64,000 bases of DNA from Rhodovastum atsumiense (lineage in GTDB: Bacteria > Pseudomonadota > Alphaproteobacteria > Acetobacterales > Acetobacteraceae). The stretch spans positions 177,001-241,000 of the forward strand of contig NZ_OW485601.1 of the NCBI RefSeq assembly GCF_937425535.1, given 5' to 3'. Each line of letters opens with the position of its first letter. Positions within the stretch are counted from its first letter, which is position 1. A program made the position numbers and the translations under genes. Below the pieces are notes generated by a model. It had not been told where the DNA came from, did no database searches, and saw only the letters and a list, made by a program, of their open reading frames with translations. This document shows positions 26,788 through 35,745 of this stretch, one piece after another.

Positions 26788-27506
26788 GAGGCGACAGGAA
26801 GGGCCGTCACGAGCGCGGGCCGGAGCCTGCGCTCCGCCGCATGCCATGCGAGCCGCCATTCCGCAGGCCGCCCCCCCGCCCCGCGCAACAGCGTCAGTCG
26901 CCAGCAGGGACGTTCGGGATCCGGCACGGCCTCCGCCGCCACGCGCCAGCGTGTGCATGCCACCGAAGGGTGGATCCTGTCGGCATCCGGCAACAGCAGC
27001 AGCCCGATCCCACCCCCGGCCTCGGCGGCCAGTTGCAGGCGACGGGTCGCGGTCATGTCGGGGGGATGGCCATCGACCATCAGCACGGCCCCGGCGACGG
27101 CAGGACAGCGCAGCGCCTCCTCCAGCGCCCAGAGCCCGTCCGTGGCACGGCCGGCCCGCACCAGCACCAGATCGGCGGGGCTCAGGCCAAAGGCGGCAAG
27201 CCCGGGCGGCCAGAGATCGGGCTCGGCGCCGATCCACAGCACCGGGCCGGCGGCACGGGCGAGCAACAGGCCACAGAAGCCGACAGCCGCGCCGCGATCG
27301 GCCGCCAGTACCTCGTGCAAGGCGGCGCGGGCAAGGCCGCCCCGGGGCAGGACCCTGTCCGCCTCGGCACAGACCGGAATGACACCCGCCGCCGCGGCGC
27401 CACCCCCTTCGAGGCGGGCAATCCGCGCCCGAAGCTGGTCCAGGACCGCGGCGCGGTCGGCAGAGGGGGGTGCTGCAACCATGGCCTGTATCGCCCTTGG
27501 GTTCAT
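26784..27506 (-). CDS. imuA: SOS mutagenesis protein ImuA (RecA-like)
   Basis: The 240-residue protein has the ImuA/SulA-like arrangement, with VLPRGGLARAALHEVLAAD near residue 55, a degenerate RecA core (VLWIGAEPDLWPPGL) and VLMVDGHPPD. It interacts with RecA and ImuB in damage-induced mutagenesis. ATG 27506 gives the family length; an internal ATG 24 bases later is possible. The LexA box 32 bases upstream explains its regulation. Confidence 0.88.
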   Translation of the reverse strand: MNPRAIQAMVAAPPSADRAAVLDQLRARIARLEGGGAAAAGVIPVCAEADRVLPRGGLARAALHEVLAADRGAAVGFCGLLLARAAGPVLWIGAEPDLWPPGLAAFGLSPADLVLVRAGRATDGLWALEEALRCPAVAGAVLMVDGHPPDMTATRRLQLAAEAGGGIGLLLLPDADRIHPSVACTRWRVAAEAVPDPERPCWRLTLLRGAGGRPAEWRLAWHAAERRLRPALVTALPVAS

Positions 27507-27537
27507 CGCTCACGGGAGATCCTAAACCCAGGAACCT

Positions 27538-27552
27538 GAACATAACAAGAAC
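27538..27552 (-). promoter_or_regulatory. LexA (SOS) box
   Basis: Read on the minus strand the site is GTTC-TTGTTAT-GTTC, an exact GTTC-N7-GTTC alphaproteobacterial LexA box, 32 bases upstream of imuA. It should repress the imuA-imuB-dnaE2 operon until DNA damage. Confidence 0.85.
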
Positions 27553-27708
27553 ATTTCTGCCAGGTCACGACGCAGCGGGGGGCGCGTCCCTTCCCGGCAA
27601 CATGCCGACCTCAAAACAATCACGGTGCAGGCGTGGCTTGACCCGGCTGTGCCGGGCCGGATCAATATCCTGAGCCGTCGTCATGAGACGGCATTGCGGA
27701 GAAAGACC
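27553..27708 (+). promoter_or_regulatory. Leader of the PLP enzyme gene with two stem-loops
   Basis: The 156-base region contains CCCGGC-TGT-GCCGGG (27642-27656) and CCGTC-N7-GACGG (27675-27691), then GGAGA before the ATG. It could be an attenuator. No known SAM riboswitch consensus was recognised. Confidence 0.3.
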
Positions 27709-28917
27709 ATGACGGAGAAGATGCGGGGCTGGGGCCCGGCCACCTGTGCGCTGTACACCGGCGAGACCACACGGGGCGTGGGAGAGCCGGTCACGCCGGG
27801 CCCGGCGATGTCGGCGAGTTTCCTCACGCATCCCGATGCGGTCGGCTTCTCCGCCAACGACCTTGGTGCCGCGGCGCCGCATTTCTACACGCGCTGGAGC
27901 AATCCGACGGTCGAGTTGCTGGAGACCCGACTGGCCGCGCTGGAGGGCGGCGAAGCGGCGGTGGCCTTCGCCAGCGGCATGGCGGCGGTGAACGCCCTGT
28001 TCAGCGACCGGCTGGCCAGCGGCGACCATCTGGTGCTGTCCGATGTCTGCTATGCCGGCGTCGCCGAACTGGCGCAGGATACCCTGGTGCGGTCGGGCAT
28101 CGCGGTCACGACGGTCGACACCTCCAACCCCGAAGCGGTCGCCGTCGCGCTTCGCCCCAATACGCGGCTGGTGCATATCGAGACGCCGGCCAATCCGATC
28201 CTGCGCCTCGCCGACGTGGCGGAGATCGCCCGCATCGTGCATGCCGGCGGCGCGGAACTGTCGGTGGACGCCACCATCGCCACCCCGCTCGGCCTGCAGC
28301 CGCTCGCGCTCGGCGCGGATTACGTGGTGCATTCGCTGACCAAGTATATCTGCGGCCATGGCGATGCGCTCGGCGGCGCGGTGATCGGCGGGGCCGAGCG
28401 GATGGCGGCGCTACGGCGCGGCAGCCTGATCCATCTCGGGGCCTGCCTCGCCCCGTTCCAGGCCTGGCTGATCCTGCGTGGGCTGGAGACGCTGGTGCCG
28501 CGCCTGCGCCTGCACGAGGCCAATGCGCGCGCGGTGGAAGCCTTCCTGGCCGACCATCCAAAGGTTCGTGCCGTGCACTGGCCGGGTTCGCCGCGGCATC
28601 CGCAGCATGCGCTGGCGCAGCGGCAGATGCGTGCCTATTCCGGGCTGCTGGCGTTTTCGGTGCACGCCGACGGTGCGGCACTGGCCCGGCGCATGGCGGA
28701 GCGGATGCGGGTGATTTCCTATGCGGTGTCGCTCGGCAAGACCAAGAGCCTGCTGGTCTACATCCCGACCGAGGACATCCTGCGTTCGTCCTTCCGCCTC
28801 ACCGGCGCGGCGGCGCAGTCTTATCGTGACTGGACCGGCGAAGGCACGTTCCGTTTCTCGGTTGGCCTGGAGGATGCTGCCGACATCATCGCCGACCTGG
28901 AGGAAGCGCTCGGTTGA
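27709..28917 (+). CDS. Cys/Met-metabolism PLP enzyme (cystathionine beta-lyase / gamma-synthase family)
   Basis: The 402-residue enzyme binds PLP through the Lys of SLTKYICGHGDALGGAV. Other family motifs are FYTRWSNPTVELLETRLAAL, VAFASGMAAVNAL, HIETPANPILRLADV and SFRLTGAAAQ. Members catalyse beta- or gamma-eliminations and replacements on cysteine, cystathionine or activated homoserine, including direct use of methanethiol or sulfide. GGAGA before ATG 27709 sets the start. It converges on module A across a hairpin repeat. Sequence alone does not separate the lyase from the sulfhydrylase role. Confidence 0.85.
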   Translation: MTEKMRGWGPATCALYTGETTRGVGEPVTPGPAMSASFLTHPDAVGFSANDLGAAAPHFYTRWSNPTVELLETRLAALEGGEAAVAFASGMAAVNALFSDRLASGDHLVLSDVCYAGVAELAQDTLVRSGIAVTTVDTSNPEAVAVALRPNTRLVHIETPANPILRLADVAEIARIVHAGGAELSVDATIATPLGLQPLALGADYVVHSLTKYICGHGDALGGAVIGGAERMAALRRGSLIHLGACLAPFQAWLILRGLETLVPRLRLHEANARAVEAFLADHPKVRAVHWPGSPRHPQHALAQRQMRAYSGLLAFSVHADGAALARRMAERMRVISYAVSLGKTKSLLVYIPTEDILRSSFRLTGAAAQSYRDWTGEGTFRFSVGLEDAADIIADLEEALG

Positions 28918-28944
28918 AGGCATGCCGCGCAGCGCTTATGGGGT

Positions 28945-28988
28945 GCAGGGGCCGTGTGGCCCCTGCCGGGTCCAGGGCAGAGCCCTGG
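28945..28988. repeat. Palindromic intergenic repeat, copy 3
   Basis: GCAGGGGCC-GTGT-GGCCCCTGC (28945-28966) and CCAGGG-CAGAG-CCCTGG (28972-28988), followed by CCTTTCTTCAAG, lie between the convergent PLP enzyme gene and module A. They probably terminate or protect both transcripts. Confidence 0.75.
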
Positions 28989-28995
28989 CCTTTCT

Positions 28996-31005
28996 TCAAG
29001 CTGCTGCCTTCTCCGTAAGTACTTCGATAAACGCTTCCACCCTGGTCTTGAGCTGGCCGGTATCGCTCTGGGAGTAATCGGTGGCGAGTTCCAGCACCGG
29101 GATGCCGTGTTCCTGGAAGCGGTTGATGAAAAGGTTCTTGGTCAGCCCGTAGCAAGGGCAGAACTTCAGGTAGGTGTACAGCACCGCGTCGACATTGTAC
29201 TCCTGCGCCAGTGCAAGGGAGGTTTCAATCCGCCGTTCCAGCGGAAACTGCCGTGCGCAGGGTGTCTGGTCGAGATAGGAATTGGCGAGTGCCTGCCAGG
29301 GATCGCCGGTTTCGTCGGTCTGGTGCAGGAACGGACCGAGGCCGCTGCAATGATCTTCAACGACGATGCGCGCGCCGATCTCTTCCTCGATCAGCTTGAG
29401 GATGCGGCGGTCGCCGTCGGCCACCACGCCGCCGCACATCATCAGGCGCAGCCGCCTTGTGCCGTCATCGGGCACGGCGGCGAGCCGGCGCTGCAGGTCT
29501 TCCAGCAGCGGCACCTGTTCCTCGGGTTCGAGGTAGAAGAACAGCCGGGTGATCTCCAGGAACTCTTCGCCGGTCACCGGCGGATTGTTGCGCTTGCGCA
29601 GGGCCGAGATCTCGCGCAGCAGCACGCGAATGCGATTGAACAGGCGGATCTGCGCCTGCACGTCCTCGTCGTGGATTTCCTTGCCGGTGAGCTTTTCCAG
29701 TTCCTCGCGAAAGCTCAGGATCTCGGCGCGGAAAAAGCGCCGCGCGCTGTCGCTGTCGGCGTTGCGGGGCACGATGAAGCCGCGCGAGGGCTTGTAGAAG
29801 CGGTCGATCGCCTGCGAGGTGGCCCGCATCGAATCGCAGGTGTAGAAGGTGAAGACCTGATCGATGGCGCGGGCGGCCGGGGTTTGGGTGGCGAACTGGC
29901 CGAGCACGCTTTTGGTGAAGTCGCAGAACACCGCCTTGGTGACGTGCTCGCCGCGGGAGACTTCCTCGGGGCTGCCGCATTTGAACAGGCGCTGGTAAGC
30001 GGCCCCGGAGGCACTGATCAGTTCCAGCGGGGTGTAGTTGCAGAGATAGCCGACCTTCTTCACGTCATCGCGGGCGATGAACTGCGCCTCGGCCTGGGCG
30101 ATGCGGGCGGTCACGTCGGAGAGGTCGGCCCGCACCCCGCCGTCGCCGCGCCGAAGCACGCGGCGGCGTTCCTGCTGAAAGCGCTGCGCATAGACCGCGG
30201 CGCCGAGCGCGCCGGCATAGACCAGATCGAGCCGCGCCGGCCGGACCTTCAGGCCGACCAGCGTCTCCAGGGCGTGCTTCATGCCGACATTGTTCGACAC
30301 CCCGCCGGTGAAGACGAGGTCATCCTCCAGCGGCACCTTGCTGACCAGGTTGCGCACCCGCCGCGCCGAGGCGAAATGCAGCCCGGCGGCGATGTCCTGG
30401 CGGCGCAGGCCGCGGGCGCGCAGGGAGATGATCTCGGACTCGGCGAACACCGTGCACTGGCTGGAGATCGCCGGCTGGGTCTCCGCCTCCAGCGAGGCCG
30501 GGCCGATCTCGTGGATGGTGTAGTCGAGCAGGCCGGCCGCCTTCTCCAGGAAGCGCCCGGTGCCGGCGGCGCATTTGTCGTTCATGATGAAGCGGACGAC
30601 CTTGCCGGAGGACGGGTCGACCTGGATCGCCTTGGAATCCTGCCCCCCGATATCGACGATGGTGCGCGTGTTGGCGTTCAGCACGTGCGCGCCCATGGCG
30701 TGGCAGGAGATCTCGGTGACGATCTCGGTCGGGGTACCTTCGAAGCTCAGCGCAATGCGGCCATAGCCGGTGCCGACCACCTGCTCGATAGCATCGAGGC
30801 CGATGCCGGCGGTTTCCAGCAACTCTTCAAGCAGTTCCTCGGCGGTGGCCTGCATGCTGACGCCAGTGGCCACCTGCGCGGTGTACAAGGCGCCGTCATG
30901 CAGCAGCACCGCCTTGGCGCTGCGCGAGCCGATATCGACGCCGAGCACCGTGGCGGCGGTCAGCTCGCCGGCCAGGGCCGGGTCGACGACATCGCGGATG
31001 AGCAT
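28996..31005 (-). CDS. Module A: fused ASKHA ATPase activator and HgdB/DCCP-type subunit
   Basis: The 669-residue protein joins two functions. Residues about 20-280 are a BadF/HgdC ATPase with GVDIGSRSAKAVLL and DIGGQDSKAI. Cys145 (NDKCAAGTG) and Cys184 (SSQCTVF) are the expected ligands of a 4Fe-4S cluster shared between two activator domains. Residues about 300-669 are a 2-hydroxyacyl-CoA-dehydratase-type subunit with Cys322, Cys343, Cys361 and Cys390, the DHCSG motif, and Cys616/Cys618 in KFCPCYG. The family couples ATP hydrolysis to low-potential electron transfer. It starts 22 bases after a second, free activator gene. Acyl-CoA genes are absent nearby, so a classical dehydratase is unlikely. 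A double-cubane reductase role is inferred. Confidence 0.8.
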   Translation of the reverse strand: MLIRDVVDPALAGELTAATVLGVDIGSRSAKAVLLHDGALYTAQVATGVSMQATAEELLEELLETAGIGLDAIEQVVGTGYGRIALSFEGTPTEIVTEISCHAMGAHVLNANTRTIVDIGGQDSKAIQVDPSSGKVVRFIMNDKCAAGTGRFLEKAAGLLDYTIHEIGPASLEAETQPAISSQCTVFAESEIISLRARGLRRQDIAAGLHFASARRVRNLVSKVPLEDDLVFTGGVSNNVGMKHALETLVGLKVRPARLDLVYAGALGAAVYAQRFQQERRRVLRRGDGGVRADLSDVTARIAQAEAQFIARDDVKKVGYLCNYTPLELISASGAAYQRLFKCGSPEEVSRGEHVTKAVFCDFTKSVLGQFATQTPAARAIDQVFTFYTCDSMRATSQAIDRFYKPSRGFIVPRNADSDSARRFFRAEILSFREELEKLTGKEIHDEDVQAQIRLFNRIRVLLREISALRKRNNPPVTGEEFLEITRLFFYLEPEEQVPLLEDLQRRLAAVPDDGTRRLRLMMCGGVVADGDRRILKLIEEEIGARIVVEDHCSGLGPFLHQTDETGDPWQALANSYLDQTPCARQFPLERRIETSLALAQEYNVDAVLYTYLKFCPCYGLTKNLFINRFQEHGIPVLELATDYSQSDTGQLKTRVEAFIEVLTEKAAA

Positions 31006-31027
31006 GGGTCGGTTCCCCCGGGTTGGG

Positions 31028-31876
31028 TCAGAGCGCGGCGCCCCGACTGATCTGCTGCGCGATCACCGCAGCGCCAAGCGCGCCGGCATAGACGGTGTCG
31101 AGCCTGGTCGAGGAGATCGGATGGCCGATCAGCTCCTCGAGCGCCTGCTTCATGCCCTTGTTGCTGGAAACCCCGCCGGAGAACACCAGTTCGGGCTCCA
31201 GCCCGATGCGGTTGACCAGGTTGCGCACCCGCCGCGCCGAGGCGAAATGGATGCCGGCAGCGATGTCCTCACGCGGGATGCCGCGCGCCTTGAGCGAGAT
31301 CACTTCCGATTCCGCGAACACCACGCATTGGCTGGAAATGTCGACCCGGTTGGTGGATTCCAGTGCACGGTCGCCCAGTTCTTCCAGTTGGTAGCCGAGC
31401 AGCTCGGCGATCTTTTCCAGGAAACGGCCGGTGCCGGCGGCGCATTTGTCGTTCATGACGAACTCACGCACCCGGCCGTTCTCGGGATCGACCTTGATCG
31501 CCTTGGAATCCTGGCCGCCGATATCGATGATCGTCCGCGTGCCGGCATTGAGGTAATGCGCGCCCATGGCGTGGCAGGAGATCTCGGTGACCACTTCAGT
31601 GCGGACATCGTCATAGGCCAGGGCGATCCGGCCATAGCCGGTACCGACGATGGCGGCGATGTCGTTGCGCGGCAGGTCCGCGCTGCGCAGCAGCTTGCGC
31701 ACCAGGCGGTCGGCGGTTTCCTGCGTGTCGACACCGCTGGCGGTGATGGCGGTGTGGATCTCGCCGCCGCCGACCAGCACCGCCTTGGCCTGGCGGGAAC
31801 CGATATCGACACCGATCGCGGGGGCATCGCGCAGGTCGGCGACTCGTTCCGCGGCAATGGCTTCGCTGGCAATCAT
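31028..31876 (-). CDS. Module A: stand-alone ASKHA ATPase activator (BadF/HgdC type)
   Basis: The 282-residue protein equals the N-terminal half of the fused module A and B proteins. It has GVDIGSRQAKAVLV, VGTGYGRIALAY, DIGGQDSKAIKVD, Cys145 in NDKCAAGTG and Cys184 in SSQCVVF, all at the same residue numbers as in the others. It should form a homodimer with one bridging 4Fe-4S cluster and donate electrons after ATP binding. ATG 31876 follows GGAGAG. Having both a free and a fused activator in one operon is odd: one may serve the reductase and the other a separate target, or hetero-pairs may form. Confidence 0.85.
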   Translation of the reverse strand: MIASEAIAAERVADLRDAPAIGVDIGSRQAKAVLVGGGEIHTAITASGVDTQETADRLVRKLLRSADLPRNDIAAIVGTGYGRIALAYDDVRTEVVTEISCHAMGAHYLNAGTRTIIDIGGQDSKAIKVDPENGRVREFVMNDKCAAGTGRFLEKIAELLGYQLEELGDRALESTNRVDISSQCVVFAESEVISLKARGIPREDIAAGIHFASARRVRNLVNRIGLEPELVFSGGVSSNKGMKQALEELIGHPISSTRLDTVYAGALGAAVIAQQISRGAAL

Positions 31877-31908
31877 CTTCGTCACTCTCCGGGGTCTGGA
31901 CTGGGCGG

Positions 31909-33213
31909 TCAGCGCGCCAGCATTTCGATGAAGGCGCGGATACGGGTCTGCAACTGGCCGGTCGGCGGGCCGACCTGGAACGAGCCCTCCAGCGACAGGG
32001 TCGGCACGCCCCGTTCCTGGAAGAAGGTGCTCTGGATTTCCCGATGGATGCCGCCGAAGGAGCAGCCGACATAGCCGTACAGCAGCACGCCGGTGGCACC
32101 GAACACCGGCAGCGAGTCGGCGACGCGCTGCAGGCGCAGCACCGGTGAACCCGAGACAAGGCCGGTGATGATGTGGCGCGCCATTGCCTGCAGCGGCGGC
32201 ACGTCTTCCGGGATGTCGTAGGTCCAGTCGTCGGGCGTGTGCCAGGCGGTGATCGCGCCGCCCATGTCGTCGATCGTCTGGTAGACCCCGAATTCCTGGC
32301 CACGGCCGCCGAACCAGGCCAGCCGCACCAGCGAGCGATGCGCCGAGGGGATGATGTCGGCCGATTCCAGCTCGGCGGTCAGCGCGTCCAGCACCGCCTC
32401 GTACTGCTCGGGCTTGCCGAAATAATGGCCGCTGCCCATCAGCAGGTACATCGTGGCGAGGCTGCGGATATAGAGCGGGTTGCGCGACCGCAGGTCCAGG
32501 ATGCGGCGGATCTTGCCGAGCACGCGGTTGAAGCGCCGGATCTCGACCGTGAGGCGGGCATCCTCGACCGGCTCCCCGTTGAGCCAGACGGTGAGCGCGT
32601 GCAGTTCCTCGGTCAGGAAATTCTCGATCAGCGCCACCCGCTCGGGGGTGTCGAAGGCATTGGGCCGGTTGGCCGCCTCGACGCGGAAGACATCGAAGCC
32701 CTGGGCACGCAGCAATTCCCAGCCGACATTCAGCGGCTCGCAGATGGCATTGTAGACGGCGATGCGCCGGACGGTGCGGTTGATGCGCAGGAACAGCTCG
32801 CCCAGCACCGCGCCCACCATCGAGCACGATTCCTTTGGTAGCTGGAAGAAATCCTCCGCCACCGTCATCGCATCGCTCGAGCCGAGGCGGCCGACCTCGG
32901 GCACCGAGATCGGGATGGTGTCGCAGGCGTAGAAGATCGGCGCCCAGGCCATCGCCCCGACCCAGGCGGCCCGTTGCCCGTCACGGGCCGCCGCCTCGGC
33001 GTCGTCGATATAGCTCAGCACCAGGTCGAACAGCCGCCCCACCGCCGGCGAGTAGCCATGGTCGCGCCGGGTCTGGCGGAGATAGGCGACCTGGCTTTCC
33101 AGTGCCTCACTGGTAGCGCGCGCGGCGGTATCGGCACCGCTGCCGATCCTGGCAAGGCCGAGCAGGTCGAGCCGCGCCGGCTGGCGCTCGATGGCGGGGG
33201 CAGTGTCGGGCAT
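31909..33213 (-). CDS. Module A: HgdB/BcrB-type partner subunit
   Basis: The 434-residue protein is the second 2-hydroxyacyl-CoA-dehydratase-type subunit. Candidate cluster Cys are Cys97 (FYACDTIP), Cys130 (KESCSMVG), Cys158 (NAICEPLN) and Cys384 (YVGCSFGG). The end, TGQLQTRIRAFIEML, is the usual family tail. It should pair with the C-terminal half of the fused protein, giving two cluster-holding halves around an active site. It lies between the radical SAM gene and the free activator in one minus-strand run. The substrate is unknown. Confidence 0.82.
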   Translation of the reverse strand: MPDTAPAIERQPARLDLLGLARIGSGADTAARATSEALESQVAYLRQTRRDHGYSPAVGRLFDLVLSYIDDAEAAARDGQRAAWVGAMAWAPIFYACDTIPISVPEVGRLGSSDAMTVAEDFFQLPKESCSMVGAVLGELFLRINRTVRRIAVYNAICEPLNVGWELLRAQGFDVFRVEAANRPNAFDTPERVALIENFLTEELHALTVWLNGEPVEDARLTVEIRRFNRVLGKIRRILDLRSRNPLYIRSLATMYLLMGSGHYFGKPEQYEAVLDALTAELESADIIPSAHRSLVRLAWFGGRGQEFGVYQTIDDMGGAITAWHTPDDWTYDIPEDVPPLQAMARHIITGLVSGSPVLRLQRVADSLPVFGATGVLLYGYVGCSFGGIHREIQSTFFQERGVPTLSLEGSFQVGPPTGQLQTRIRAFIEMLAR

Positions 33214-33267
33214 GGGAACACCTCTGCGAAACCCGGGGGCAAGCTGGTCGGGGAAAGCGCCGTCAGG

Positions 33268-34530
33268 TCAGGACACTTGCCTGTGCCGGTACTGCGGCAG
33301 GTGATCGCCCTCGTTCTCGCCACCGAGGATGCGGAAGGCGTCGTGGAAGGGCGTGCTGGCACCCAGCCCGCCATAAAGCTGGGCCGTCTTGTAGCCGTGG
33401 CGATGGAAGATGGTGGCGGCCTTCAGCGTCAGGTCGTAATGCCAGGCCGGTTCCGGCGAGCGGTGGCCTTCCAGGGCCGATCCCGGATTGGGGCACCAGG
33501 CCCCCGCGTAGCAAAGCACCCCATGGGCGGCGAGATATTCGACGCCCTGCAGGATGGAGTCCTTCGGCTCGATGCCGGCGACGATGTTGGAACGGACATT
33601 GCCGCGGCCGAACACCTCCGCCGCGGTCTCCAGCGCCTTCACCCAGTGTTCCCAGCCGCCGCAGCGCTTTTCCTTGCCGGGACAGATGGCGCGGAAGATG
33701 TCGCGGTTCCAGATTTCCAGGTTCATGGCGATGGTGGTGTAGCCGGCCTCGCGGTAGCGTTCGATCACGCGCAGGTCGAGCGGCGCGCCGATCACCGCGG
33801 TGCCGTGGATCTCGGCGACGCCGGTACGGGCGCGGATCTCGTCGGCCACGTCGAGGTAGTAGTCGACCTCGCGGCGCTCGGGGATGAAACCGCCGGTGAT
33901 GTTGATGTGGTTGGCCAGCCCCCGGGCATGGGCCGCGGCGTAGACCTCGGCAACCTGCTGCGGCGTCTTGAGGAAGATCCGGTCGTGCCGGTAGGCATCC
34001 GCCGTCGAGTTGATGTTGCAGTACTTGCAGTCGTCGCCGCTGAGCTTGAGATCGCACTCGTTGCTGTAGCACACCTGGATGCCGCCTTCCGGGGTGAAGG
34101 CAGCGATGTGCTCGAAGCTCTCGCCGTCGCTGGTGTGCAGGCGCAGCAGGTCCGGGCGGCGATAGAAGGCAATGTCCACCAGCCGCTCGCCATCGCGGTA
34201 CAGCACTGGCTTCCCGTCCTCGGCGCGCAGTTGAAAGCGGGACTCGGGATCCCAGCGGAACTGCGCGAACAGGCCGTGCGGCAGGTAGAAATTCGCCGGC
34301 AGTTCGACGTCGCCGTGGTGGTGGCGGTCCATGTCGAACAGCAGGTGGATCTGTTCGGCATATTCCGTGCCGATCGGGAACTGGCGCAGGTCTTCGGGGA
34401 CGAAGCTGATGCCCTCGACGGCAAGGGCGATCTTCAGTTGCAATTCCTGCAGCAGGGCCCGCCGTGCGGCATCGTCTGGCGTTCGCTGCGAACGATCGGG
34501 CACGAGGGGCGGCACGGTGGCGATGTTCAT
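33268..34530 (-). CDS. Module A: radical SAM protein with an atypical cluster motif
   Basis: The 420-residue protein has a TIM-barrel radical SAM look (NHINITGGFIPERREV, GYTTIAMNLEIWN, YAGAWCPNPGSALEGH). The ordinary CX3CX2C is missing. The only Cys group in the right place is Cys154-x4-Cys159-x8-Cys168-x2-Cys171, close to the CX4CX9CX2C spacing of Elp3-like enzymes. About 150 residues precede the core and are unrecognised. ATG 34530 gives an N-terminus free of random sequence. It is the first gene of the module A operon, which suggests a role in making the cofactor or processing the substrate of the reductase-like proteins. Confidence 0.72.
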   Translation of the reverse strand: MNIATVPPLVPDRSQRTPDDAARRALLQELQLKIALAVEGISFVPEDLRQFPIGTEYAEQIHLLFDMDRHHHGDVELPANFYLPHGLFAQFRWDPESRFQLRAEDGKPVLYRDGERLVDIAFYRRPDLLRLHTSDGESFEHIAAFTPEGGIQVCYSNECDLKLSGDDCKYCNINSTADAYRHDRIFLKTPQQVAEVYAAAHARGLANHINITGGFIPERREVDYYLDVADEIRARTGVAEIHGTAVIGAPLDLRVIERYREAGYTTIAMNLEIWNRDIFRAICPGKEKRCGGWEHWVKALETAAEVFGRGNVRSNIVAGIEPKDSILQGVEYLAAHGVLCYAGAWCPNPGSALEGHRSPEPAWHYDLTLKAATIFHRHGYKTAQLYGGLGASTPFHDAFRILGGENEGDHLPQYRHRQVS

Positions 34531-34875
34531 GATCCGAATGTCTCCGGAAAGGGATGGCACCTCGGCAAAGGGTCGACGCGCGGCGTCAGCTCCGCTCAGG
34601 GGGCCGCGGCAGGGCACCGGGCTGCCTGAATGTTGGCCCAATGCCAGCAAGGAGCTTCATGAAACGACATGCCTTTGGGAATGCAGGCGACCGCCGGCAC
34701 CCGATCCGGCGGCACCGGGTGCGCACGACGGTCCGGCTGATCGAACCGGTCATGCGACGGACCTTAACTCGCGTAATTTGGTGTGTAAATAAAAAATTAC
34801 TTAGTTAATTGGTACAATGGCAGATCGCGCGGCCACGACGCCCGGTCGGTCCGGGCGCCGTGGCCACGCAACGGA
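34531..34875. promoter_or_regulatory. Upstream region of module A with a 7-bp inverted repeat
   Basis: The 345-base gap is AT-rich near 34770-34815. GTAATTT (34773-34779) and AAATTAC (34794-34800) form a perfect 7-base repeat around 14 bases, a plausible operator or promoter for the radical SAM gene on the minus strand. A 55-codon Arg-rich frame (34586-34753) was not accepted as a gene. Confidence 0.4.
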
Positions 34876-35676
34876 TCAGCCAAGTTCGTCCGGGCGCCAG
34901 GCAAGCGTCGCATGGCCTTCGAGGATTTCACTGACATGGCCGTCAACGGCATAGGGACGCAGCGCCGCGCGCACGTCCTCGGCCAATCCCTGCGGCGGCG
35001 TGTCCAGTTGGCCGCCCCAGGTCTTGGCGAAGGAATAGGCGCGGTCCACCAGCCGCTCGACCGGCGTGTGGCGCTGCTCCAGCACGCTGATGCGCTCGAT
35101 ATGGCGGAAGGCCGAGGCGAGCAGCACGGCATCGTGGTCGCTGGCAGCGGCAAGATGGCCGCGCGCCGGATCGGCGGCACCGTAACGCTCCACAACCGCA
35201 TTGAACGCGGCATGCCAGGCATTGGCGATCAGGTTGGGCTGCAACGTATCGAACAACGCCACGGCCCCGCCCGCTTCCACTACCAGGTCCAGCCGGGCCA
35301 GCGTGGCGGAGCGATCCATCCAGTGGAACGCCCGCCCGATCGTCACCAACCGCACCGGCGCCAGCGCCGGATCCAGCGTCTCGGCGGTGCCGGCACGCCA
35401 CACGATCCGCCGGCCGGCAGCGGCGGCGTTGCGCTCGGCCTCCGCCAGCATCGCCGGTTCGGGATCGATGCCGATCACCTCGGCGGCATGGGGGGCGAAA
35501 CCGAGCGCCAGGAAGCCGGGACCGGTGCCGAGATCGAGCACCCGTCCCCGCTCCAGCCCGCCCACCAGCGTCGCGACACGGGCCAGCAGGCGCGGCGGAT
35601 AATCCGGGCGACCACCGGTGTAGAATTTGGCCGGGCCACGGAAGCGACCAGGAAAGGTCTGGATGTCATCGGGCAT
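34876..35676 (-). CDS. Class I SAM-dependent methyltransferase
   Basis: The 266-residue protein has motif I VLDLGTGPGFLALGFA, the acidic loop VIGIDPEPAM and a GRAFHWMD motif seen in small-molecule methyltransferases of the Tam/UbiE-like group. The N-terminal RFRGPAKFYTGGRPDYPPRLL matches the same group. It stands alone with an exact 10-base dyad upstream (35746-35777), suggesting its own regulator. The substrate is unknown. A stretch of 345 bases separates it from the module A promoter. Confidence 0.85.
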   Translation of the reverse strand: MPDDIQTFPGRFRGPAKFYTGGRPDYPPRLLARVATLVGGLERGRVLDLGTGPGFLALGFAPHAAEVIGIDPEPAMLAEAERNAAAAGRRIVWRAGTAETLDPALAPVRLVTIGRAFHWMDRSATLARLDLVVEAGGAVALFDTLQPNLIANAWHAAFNAVVERYGAADPARGHLAAASDHDAVLLASAFRHIERISVLEQRHTPVERLVDRAYSFAKTWGGQLDTPPQGLAEDVRAALRPYAVDGHVSEILEGHATLAWRPDELG

Positions 35677-35745
35677 GGAGGGTCTCCGGAGGAAGCCGGG
35701 CGGCGCTCCGCCATCCCGGCGGGGGCAAAAACAACTTTAGTCTGT

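Noticed and set aside
27553-27708. SAM-II or other SAM riboswitch before the PLP enzyme
   Set aside because: Two stem-loops are present, but no conserved core of a known class could be matched.
28996-34530. Classical benzoyl-CoA reductase or hydroxyglutaryl-CoA dehydratase
   Set aside because: No CoA-ester genes nearby, and the activator fusion and CPC motif differ from the classical enzymes. A distant link cannot be excluded.
18342-34530. Nitrogenase or nitrogenase-like system
   Set aside because: NifS and a radical SAM protein are present, but no NifH-, NifD- or NifK-like protein is seen, and the radical SAM protein lacks the NifB motif.
34586-34753. 55-codon minus-strand frame upstream of the module A radical SAM gene
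   Set aside because: Arg/Cys-rich like random GC-rich sequence. AAGG lies upstream, but there is no similarity to the small frames near module B or at 63668-63757.
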